NCBI RefSeq assembly: GCF_009687845.1
Contig: NZ_BLAD01000067.1
Coordinates: 35,439-99,438, forward strand
DNA length: 64,000 bases
Source of the DNA: Acrocarpospora corrugata
Lineage (GTDB): Bacteria > Actinomycetota > Actinomycetes > Streptosporangiales > Streptosporangiaceae
Direction of reading: 5' to 3'
Below the pieces are notes generated by a model, which made no database searches, had not been told where the DNA came from, and saw only the letters and a list, made by a program, of their open reading frames with translations. The position numbers and the translations under genes are program-made. Below are positions 57,665 through 64,000 of the stretch, piece after piece. The first letter of the stretch is position 1. Each line of letters starts with the position of its first letter.

Positions 57665-57780
57665 CCCACGTGACCACGCCTTCAACCAGGGTCCACAAAG
57701 CGGCCCTTTTGGCGCCGGTGCGGCGAGAGCTGATCGCATACGTAAACGGCGCCGGATAACGGCGATGAACCTGGTTGAGC

Positions 57781-58749
57781 GTGCTTGAATCGACTGTGCC
57801 CGAATCGTCCTTTGCTGAGCGGGTCTGGCGGCCGGAGGGGGCGCTTGACCTGGGGCTGACGTTGTCGCCGCATCCGCATGGGGGTGGGGATCCGACGTGG
57901 CGGCGTGCGCCGGATGGGGCGACTTGGCGGGCTTGTCGGACTCCTGTGGGGGTGGGGAGTCTGCGGGTGATCTATCGCGGGGGGCAGGTGCAGGCGAGCG
58001 CCTGGGGGCCCGGGGCGGAGTGGTTGGTGGAGGGGCTTCCGGAGTTGCTGGGGGCTTCTGACGATATTTCGGGGTTTGGCGACATGCTGCGGCGGGCGGC
58101 GGGGTCGGGGGAGGCTTCGGTGCGGGCCAGGGCGGCGTTTGTGGGGGAGTTGGCCGGTCGGCATCAGGGGTTGCGGATCGGGCGGTCGGGGCGGGTGTTC
58201 GAGGCGCTGGTTCCGGCGGTGCTGGAGCAGAAGGTAGTCGGGCGAGAAGCTTGGCGGGCTTGGCGGTGGCTTGTTCGGAAATATGGGGAAATAGCGCCTG
58301 GGCCGGTGCCGGAGGGGTTGACGGTGATGCCGTCGCCGCAGGAGTGGCGGCGGGTTCCGTCGTGGGACTGGCACAAGGCGGGGGCGGAAGCCGTACGGGC
58401 CAGGACGATCATCAATGCGGCGACGCACGCGGAGAAACTGGAGAGCGGGTCGAGCGCGGAGGCCGATCGGGTGCTCCGGGCACTGCCGGGGATCGGCGTG
58501 TGGACGTCGGCTGAAGTGCGGCAACGGTCGCACGGTGATCCGGACGCGCCGAGTGTCGGGGACTATCACCTGCCGAGTGTCGTCGGGTATGCCTTCACCG
58601 GACAGAAGACCGACGACGCGGGCATGCTCGAACTGCTGGAGCCCTTCGCGGGCCACCGCCACCGCGTCATCCGGCTGATCGAACTCAGCGGGATCCGGCC
58701 GCCGGCGCGCGGTCCGCGCATGGCCGTGCGGGACTATCGGTCTTTCTAG
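57781..58749 (+). CDS. DNA-3-methyladenine glycosylase II-like (AlkA/HhH-GPD family)
   Basis: 322 residues from GTG 57781; TTG 57775 and GTG 57799 are alternatives. The helix-hairpin-helix motif LRALPGIGVWTSAEV and the catalytic aspartate in SVGDYHLP form the HhH-GPD core at ~240-270. The N-terminal half has strand-rich AlkA-like sequence. It removes alkylated purines from DNA to start base-excision repair. It uses more T- and G-ending codons than its neighbours. Confidence 0.86.
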   Translation: MLESTVPESSFAERVWRPEGALDLGLTLSPHPHGGGDPTWRRAPDGATWRACRTPVGVGSLRVIYRGGQVQASAWGPGAEWLVEGLPELLGASDDISGFGDMLRRAAGSGEASVRARAAFVGELAGRHQGLRIGRSGRVFEALVPAVLEQKVVGREAWRAWRWLVRKYGEIAPGPVPEGLTVMPSPQEWRRVPSWDWHKAGAEAVRARTIINAATHAEKLESGSSAEADRVLRALPGIGVWTSAEVRQRSHGDPDAPSVGDYHLPSVVGYAFTGQKTDDAGMLELLEPFAGHRHRVIRLIELSGIRPPARGPRMAVRDYRSF

Positions 58750-58797
58750 ACCCCCTGCGCACTCGCGACCAGCGGCGGGAGTCGTAGGGTGCGGCTT

Positions 58798-61404
58798 ATG
58801 ACGCCAGAACAGCCTGACGTAGCAGGGGACCGGACCAATGGGAACGCGATGCGGCGGGCGCTGGCCCGCGCACGCGACGGGAAAACGCTCGACGTCGCCG
58901 AGGCCGCCGTGCTGTTGCGGGCTCGGGGGACGGATCTGGACACGCTGCTGTCCCACGCCGGACGGGTCAGGGACGCGGGCCTGGCCGCCGCCGGCCGGAG
59001 CGGCATCGTCACCTACAGCCGCAAAGTCTTCATCCCGCTGACCCGGCTGTGCCGGGATCGCTGCGGTTACTGCACGTTCGCGACCGCGCCACACCGCCTG
59101 GAGAGCGCATTCCTCGCCCCGGACGAGGTGCTGGAGATCGCCAGACAGGGTGCCGCGCTGGGCTGCAAGGAAGCCCTGTTCACCTTGGGCGACCGCCCGG
59201 AGGACCGCTGGCAGCCGGCCCGGGACTGGCTGGACGCCCACGGATACGACGACACGCTGTCCTATGTCCGGGCGATGGCCGTCCGCGTGCTGGAGGAGAC
59301 CGGTCTGCTCCCGCACCTGAACCCCGGCGTCCTGACCTGGCGCGACCTGCAACGACTCAAGCCGGTCGCCCCCTCGATGGGCATGATGCTGGAAACCACC
59401 TCACAAGCCCTCTTCCTCACCAAGGGCGCCGCCCACTACGGCTCCCCCGACAAGGACCCGGCCGTACGGCTCCGCGTCCTGGAAGACGCCGGACGATCCA
59501 ACGTCCCGTTCACCACCGGCATCCTGATCGGCATCGGCGAGACCATCGACGACCGCGCCGAATCGATCTTCGCCATCCGCCGGGTGGCCCGTGAGTACGG
59601 CGGCATCCAGGAAGTCATCATCCAAAACTTCCGCGCCAAACCGGACACAGCCATGCGCGGCCTTCCTGACGCCGACCTGCACGAACTCGCCGCGACCATC
59701 GCCGTCACCCGCTTGATCCTCGGCCCCCGCATGCGCGTCCAGGCCCCGCCGAACCTGATCGGCGACGAGTACGCGCTGATGCTCCGCGCCGGAATCGACG
59801 ACTGGGGCGGCGTCTCCCCGCTCACCCCCGACCACGTCAACCCCGAACGCCCGTGGCCGCACATCGACGAACTCGCCGCCCGTACGGCTGACGCCGGGTT
59901 CGCGCTGCGGGAGCGTCTGACGATATATCCGGAATATGTGGTGGCTGGGGAGCCGTGGCTCGACCCCCGGCTGCGCGAGCACGTGGCCGCGCTCGCCGAT
60001 CCCGCCACCGGGCTGGCCCGTGAGGACGCCGTACTGGTCGGGCGGCCGTGGCAGGAACCGGACGGGGGATTCGCGGCGATCGGGCGTACCGATCTCTATA
60101 CGACGGTGGATTCCGAAGGCCGTACCAGCGATCGGCGGGACGACTTCGACAACGTTTACGGCGATTGGGACGCGCTGCGGGAGCGGCTGCCCGCCGGTAG
60201 CGGACCTGTGCGCGGGGACGTCAGGGAGGCGTTGCGGCAGGCCGAGAGCGATCCGGCCGCGCTCACCGACGCGCAGGCTCTCGCGCTGCTCGGTCTCGCG
60301 GGTGACCAGAACGGCGTCGGCGCCGACGACGACGGCCTCGCCGAACTGGGCAGGATCGCCGACGGCCTGCGCCGCGAAACGGTGGGCGACGACGTCACCT
60401 ATGTGGTGAACCGGAACATCAACTTCACCAACGTCTGCTACACCGGCTGCCGGTTCTGCGCGTTCGCCCAGCGGCGCACCGACGCCGACGCGTACACGCT
60501 CAGCCTCGACCAGGTGGCCGACCGCGCCGCCGAAGCCTGGGCCGCCGGGGCGACCGAGGTGTGCATGCAGGGGGGCATCCATCCGGATCTGCCCGGGACG
60601 GCGTACTTCGACATCGCTCGCGCGGTCAAGGAACGGGTGCCGGACATCCACATGCACGCGTACTCGCCGATGGAGGTGATCAACGGCGCGAGCCGTACGA
60701 ACCTGTCCATCCGGGACTGGCTGAGCGCCGCCATCGACGCCGGCGTCGACTCACTCCCCGGCACCGCCGCCGAGATCCTCGACGACGACGTCCGCTGGGT
60801 CCTCACCAAGGGCAAACTCCCCACCCGCGAGTGGGTCGACGTCATCACCACCGCCCACCGCCTCGGCGTCCCCACCACCTCGACGATGATGTACGGCCAC
60901 GTCGACAACCACACCCACTGGGTCAGCCACATCCGCCTGATCCGCAAGATCCAGGAGGAAACCGGAGGCTTCACGGAGTTCGTCCTCCTCCCGTTCGTCC
61001 ACCACAGCGCCCCCATCTACCTGGCCGGCATCGCCCGCCCCGGCCCCACCCCCCGCGAGAACATCGCCGTCCACGCCCTGTCCCGCATCCTCCTGCACGG
61101 CGCGATCGCCAACATCCAGTGCTCCTGGGTCAAACTCCGCGACGACCTCTGCCGCTCCGTCCTCCAGGCCGGCGTCAACGATCTCGGCGGCACCCTCATG
61201 GAGGAAACCATCAGCCGCATGGCCGGCTCAGAAAACGGCTCCTACAAAACCATCACCGACATCGCCGCCATGGTCGCCCCCACCGGCCGCCCCCTCCGCC
61301 AACGCACCACCTCCTACGGCACCCCCACCCCCGAAAGACAATCCACCGCCCAGGCCAGCGACGGCGTCACCCCCAGCGTCCGAAAAATCCTCCCCCTGGT
61401 GTAA
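58798..61404 (+). CDS. fbiC: FO synthase, fused CofG/CofH two-domain form
   Basis: 868 residues from ATG 58798 (MTPEQPD); a GTG 9 nt earlier is possible. Two radical-SAM halves: residues ~70-400 with CRDRCGYC (CofG), and ~530-850 with CYTGCRFC (CofH). Both are the CxxxCxxC iron-sulfur motif. The fused enzyme joins a tyrosine-derived fragment to a pyrimidine to build FO, the deazaflavin core of coenzyme F420, and the fusion is the actinobacterial form. No other F420 genes are in the window. Confidence 0.97.
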   Translation: MTPEQPDVAGDRTNGNAMRRALARARDGKTLDVAEAAVLLRARGTDLDTLLSHAGRVRDAGLAAAGRSGIVTYSRKVFIPLTRLCRDRCGYCTFATAPHRLESAFLAPDEVLEIARQGAALGCKEALFTLGDRPEDRWQPARDWLDAHGYDDTLSYVRAMAVRVLEETGLLPHLNPGVLTWRDLQRLKPVAPSMGMMLETTSQALFLTKGAAHYGSPDKDPAVRLRVLEDAGRSNVPFTTGILIGIGETIDDRAESIFAIRRVAREYGGIQEVIIQNFRAKPDTAMRGLPDADLHELAATIAVTRLILGPRMRVQAPPNLIGDEYALMLRAGIDDWGGVSPLTPDHVNPERPWPHIDELAARTADAGFALRERLTIYPEYVVAGEPWLDPRLREHVAALADPATGLAREDAVLVGRPWQEPDGGFAAIGRTDLYTTVDSEGRTSDRRDDFDNVYGDWDALRERLPAGSGPVRGDVREALRQAESDPAALTDAQALALLGLAGDQNGVGADDDGLAELGRIADGLRRETVGDDVTYVVNRNINFTNVCYTGCRFCAFAQRRTDADAYTLSLDQVADRAAEAWAAGATEVCMQGGIHPDLPGTAYFDIARAVKERVPDIHMHAYSPMEVINGASRTNLSIRDWLSAAIDAGVDSLPGTAAEILDDDVRWVLTKGKLPTREWVDVITTAHRLGVPTTSTMMYGHVDNHTHWVSHIRLIRKIQEETGGFTEFVLLPFVHHSAPIYLAGIARPGPTPRENIAVHALSRILLHGAIANIQCSWVKLRDDLCRSVLQAGVNDLGGTLMEETISRMAGSENGSYKTITDIAAMVAPTGRPLRQRTTSYGTPTPERQSTAQASDGVTPSVRKILPLV

Positions 61405-61515
61405 CCACCGGACGGCAGGACGGTCCGCCTTCACGGGCATGCGTGGTGGGTACGGCCGTCTCTGCCGTCTGGCGGTGCCATCATCCGGTGAATCGGGGTG
61501 TCGTAAGTTATTCTG

Positions 61516-61530
61516 TGCAGGATTCCTGCA
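61516..61530. promoter_or_regulatory. 15-bp palindrome upstream of rloA-like gene
   Basis: TGCAGGA-T-TCCTGCA is a perfect inverted repeat lying 51 bp before the ATPase start, a candidate operator for the two-gene defence unit. Confidence 0.4.
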
Positions 61531-61581
61531 TGAAGCTCTAGATGACCGGGCGGACAGCCTGGTAATCGTGGGAGGTCGACC

Positions 61582-62871
61582 GTGCTGATCCGGTTCCGGG
61601 TGGCCAACCACCGGTCTATTCGGGCTGAACATGAGCTGTCGCTGATCGCCACCGAGTTCGACGAAAGCACTGCGCGGAAGACCGGTCTCCAGCACAAAGG
61701 CCGGGATGTTCTCGCTCAGCCCGTGCTGGGGGTGTTCGGGGCGAACGCTTCCGGGAAATCCAATCTGCTCAGCGCCTTCGCGTTCATGCAGGACGCGGTG
61801 CGGGACTCGTTCGCCGATTGGGCGAAGACGCCGGACGCTGTTCCTCGCGAGCCCTTCAAACTCGATCGCGAGTCGCGCGCGGCGACGAGCCTGTTCGAAG
61901 TCGACCTGGTGCTGGGCGAGGAGCCGGTCCGCTACACCTATGGCTTTGAGTTCTCTGATGAGCGGGTCGAGGCCGAGTGGCTGCACGCGTATCCGCGTGG
62001 CCGGCGCAACGTTTGGTTCGATCGCGAGGCGGGCCGTCCGGATTCGGAGGGCGGAGAGTTGATTTTCAAGGGCGAAGGCTTCAAGGGCGAACGTGAATCC
62101 TTGGTGAAACTGACCCGCCCGAACGCCTTGTTCCTGTCCGTTGGCGCGGCCTTGAACGATCCTCAGCTATCCCTGATCCATCGGTGGTTTCTCAACGGGC
62201 TTTGGCTGGTTCGGCCTGGGGCCCTTCTTGGCGCACGGGTAGAACTGACCAAAGGACTCGCGACCGTGCCAACGCTGGCCGAGCACTACTACGAGCGCAT
62301 CGTGCGCCTGCTGCGATCAGCTGACCTTGGTGTCACCCGTCTGGATACCGACCCCGAGACCGGGGAGATCAGGCTGTGGCACGGCACGTCGGACGGAGGA
62401 GAGGCATCGCTGGATTTCCACGGTGAGGAATCGCTGGGAACGCACGCCTGGATCGCCTTTCTCGGGCTCATGGTCGTGACGCTGGATACAGGATCGCTGC
62501 TGATGGTGGACGAGTTGGACGCAAGCCTGCATCCCGCCCTGGCGGCTGAGGTGGTCCGGGTCTTCCAGTCGCCTGAAGCGAATCCGCGGGGCGCGCAACT
62601 GGTCTTCACCACACATGACGCGACCTTGCTGGGCAACGCCGTGCTCGATCGTCCGCTTGGCCGGGACCAAGCGTGGATCACTACGAAGAACCGCTCCGGC
62701 GAAACCGAGTGGTATCCGTTGGCCGAGGCGAAACCACGCCGGGAGGAGAACCTCGAACGCGGCTACCTTCGCGGTAGATACGGCGGCGTCCCGCGCGTCA
62801 CCGCAGGAGAGATCGCCCACGAGGTCGCCCGGCACGACCCGTCCGCTCATGACCCGAAGACACCAGCGTGA
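61582..62871 (+). CDS. RloA-like AAA (ABC-type) ATPase, predicted phage-defence component
   Basis: 429 residues from GTG 61582 after GGGAGG. An SMC/ABC-like ATPase: Walker A FGANASGKSNLL, signature-like ESLGTHAW, Walker B LLMVDELDASLHP, and H-loop VFTTHDATLL. The ATPase is paired by a 4-nt overlap with a TOPRIM-type RloB protein. RloA/RloB were named as restriction-linked ORFs, and comparable ATPase-TOPRIM pairs (OLD, PARIS AriA/AriB) kill or arrest infected cells. The function is inferred from the family and pairing. Confidence 0.87.
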   Translation: MLIRFRVANHRSIRAEHELSLIATEFDESTARKTGLQHKGRDVLAQPVLGVFGANASGKSNLLSAFAFMQDAVRDSFADWAKTPDAVPREPFKLDRESRAATSLFEVDLVLGEEPVRYTYGFEFSDERVEAEWLHAYPRGRRNVWFDREAGRPDSEGGELIFKGEGFKGERESLVKLTRPNALFLSVGAALNDPQLSLIHRWFLNGLWLVRPGALLGARVELTKGLATVPTLAEHYYERIVRLLRSADLGVTRLDTDPETGEIRLWHGTSDGGEASLDFHGEESLGTHAWIAFLGLMVVTLDTGSLLMVDELDASLHPALAAEVVRVFQSPEANPRGAQLVFTTHDATLLGNAVLDRPLGRDQAWITTKNRSGETEWYPLAEAKPRREENLERGYLRGRYGGVPRVTAGEIAHEVARHDPSAHDPKTPA

Positions 62872-63605
62872 ACAGGCGCACCGAGTCGGGCAACCGGAAA
62901 CGGCGTGGCCGACTGGACGACGAACGGCCGCTGGTCCCCCGATCGGGCGTACGATCGCGCGAAGTCCGCGTGCTGTACGTCGCCTGTGAGGGCGAATCCA
63001 CGGAACCCGACTACCTGCGATACCTAAACGAGCGATTCGGAGACGCTGACGGCGGCCCGTGGCGCCCGTTCCGTATTCAGCCGGTTTATCGGAAGAACGG
63101 GATGACTCCGTCCGCCGTGGTCGCGGCCGTCAAGGACATGGCCGCCGAGGACGAGGCCTGGGCGCTCTTCGATCGGGACCAGCGGGACGACATCCCGAAT
63201 GCGATCAAGGTCGCGGCCGAATCCGGCATCGAGGTCGCGTTCTCCCATCCATCCTTCGACCTCTGGCTCCTCCTGTACTTCCAGCCGTTCTGCGGAAAAC
63301 AGAGCGGCAGCAGCAAGATCGTGATCGAGAAGCTCCGCCAGGCCGGAGGCGCCTTCAAGGACTACGACAAACGCGGCGACAAGAGCATCCGAGACGCCCG
63401 TCGGGACGCCTTGAACGGGCGGGAGCGCAGCGCGATCACGAATGCTCGGACCTTGATCGCCTCGTGCCCTCACGGCTCATGCACCCACAAACAATCGGAA
63501 ACAATCGGAAACAGACCCCGTCAACCGCTCCGCCGAACCCTTGCCGCCAGAGCACTGGTCGGCTCGCTCCGGCCACGCCCCGGACTGTCCGGTTCTCCAG
63601 CGTGA
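62868..63605 (+). CDS. RloB-like TOPRIM protein, C-terminus shifted out of frame by a 10-bp duplication
   Basis: 245 residues as read. VRVLYVACEGESTEPDYL is the acidic TOPRIM-like start of RloB. ALFDRDQRDD holds the second acidic pair, and HPSFDLWLLLYF is the family's conserved central motif. It should act as a nuclease with the ATPase encoded just before. After the residue run CTHKQSETIGN the frame is wrong. Removing one copy of a 10-bp repeat at 63491-63510 gives DPVNRSAEPLPPEHW, then CPVLQRDPSTDVWRLLV, a recognisable RloB end, terminating at 63664-63666. The protein here may be inactive or truncated in its last domain. Confidence 0.82.
   Translation: MNRRTESGNRKRRGRLDDERPLVPRSGVRSREVRVLYVACEGESTEPDYLRYLNERFGDADGGPWRPFRIQPVYRKNGMTPSAVVAAVKDMAAEDEAWALFDRDQRDDIPNAIKVAAESGIEVAFSHPSFDLWLLLYFQPFCGKQSGSSKIVIEKLRQAGGAFKDYDKRGDKSIRDARRDALNGRERSAITNARTLIASCPHGSCTHKQSETIGNRPRQPLRRTLAARALVGSLRPRPGLSGSPA
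63491..63510. repeat. Exact 10-bp tandem duplication in rloB causing +1 frameshift
   Basis: ACAATCGGAA is present twice head to tail at 63491-63500 and 63501-63510. Deletion of either copy restores the downstream reading frame of the RloB-like protein, whose expected C-terminus is encoded in that frame up to 63666. Confidence 0.85.
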
Positions 63606-63673
63606 TCCGTCAACCGACGTCTGGCGCCTCCTGGTCGCTTTGGGAATCGGCGTGGCTAGCGGTTGAAAGGTTG

Positions 63674-63985
63674 CCCTGGCGTCAGCCCATAAGGGCTGCT
63701 CCGACGGCGGCACACAAGGGCGGCCCTTAGCGTCGGCGGATGCGGGGTCACACCGGCGGCGGGGAGTGAGGGCTGCCCCGGCATCGGCGGATGAAGGTTG
63801 CTCCGGCATCGGCGGACAAAGGCGGACCTGGCGTCAGTGGATGCGGGCTGCTTGGCGTCGGCGGATGAGGGCGGCGGCCCTGGCGTCGGCGGGTGCGGAT
63901 TGCCCCGGTGTCAGCCGATGAGGGCTGCTCGGGTGTCGGTGGATGAAGGTTGGGCTGGGGTCAGCGGATGAGGGTGTAGTCGGTG
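63674..63985. repeat. Degenerate ~25-bp tandem repeat array at the window edge
   Basis: About twelve units of 24-28 bp, with a consensus near GGCGTCGGCGGATGAGGGC plus GCTCC, run without unrelated spacers. The unit length is not a multiple of three and varies, so it is not simply a repeat-protein gene. It may continue beyond base 64000. No other gene is seen in 63667-64000. Confidence 0.7.
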
Positions 63986-64000
63986 GGGTTTCTTGGGGGG

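Noticed and set aside
61582..63605. PARIS (AriA/AriB) system
   Set aside because: The second protein has RloB motifs rather than those I would expect from AriB, so only an RloA/RloB-like assignment is made.
63674..63985. CRISPR array
   Set aside because: The repeats are degenerate and directly tandem with no unique spacers, and no cas gene is near.

Overview
The window is high-GC actinobacterial DNA. GTG and TTG starts, 1-4 nt stop/start overlaps and G/C-ending codons are common. A fused two-domain FO synthase (FbiC), an SAH-riboswitch-like leader on metH, paired LytR-CpsA-Psr proteins and many TetR/HxlR-type regulators fit a filamentous actinomycete, most plausibly of the Streptosporangiaceae type. 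That placement is inferred from gene content, not from a marker gene. I found no rRNA, tRNA, integrase, transposase or CRISPR array.

Layout. 1-2.5 kb: TetR, dienelactone-hydrolase-like and metallo-beta-lactamase-fold genes, with a divergent HxlR regulator. 2.5-6.1 kb: a 1197-residue TPR-like/CHAT (caspase-like) protein. 6.1-10.7 kb: a leftward operon for a three-subunit molybdenum hydroxylase of the xanthine dehydrogenase/form II CoxL type plus an SDR oxidoreductase. 11-14.7 kb: a secreted phytase-like esterase, an AlbA_2 ATP-binding protein and a frameshifted short cytochrome-b-like gene. 14.8-18.6 kb: cobalamin-dependent methionine synthase behind a putative SAH riboswitch. 18.7-22.2 kb: a leftward four-gene operon I cannot name, encoding two membrane proteins, a VWA-like lipoprotein and a basic helical protein. 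22.8-29.9 kb: a DUF234-type ATPase/nuclease-like protein under a long palindrome, a dienelactone hydrolase, a PepSY/two-component operon, and a quinone oxidoreductase with a divergent TetR.

29.9-57.7 kb is a cell-envelope glycopolymer region. It is bounded on one side and interrupted by LCP ligases, and contains several glycosyltransferases, an acyltransferase, a flippase-like membrane protein, a bifunctional IspD-like/SDR protein resembling CDP-ribitol synthase, and a TagF-like polymerase. Its core is a set of genes for an archaeal-type sn-glycerol-1-phosphate dehydrogenase, a sugar-1-phosphate/phosphocholine-type nucleotidyltransferase and two CDP-alcohol phosphotransferases. Together these suggest a CDP-activated polyol phosphate made from G1P and transferred to a lipid or glycan, then extended, flipped and ligated by LCP proteins. 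The chemistry is inference.

57.8-64 kb: an AlkA-type glycosylase, fbiC, and an RloA/RloB-like ATPase-TOPRIM defence pair. The rloB 3' end is thrown out of frame by an exact 10-bp tandem duplication. A degenerate ~25-bp repeat array fills the right edge.
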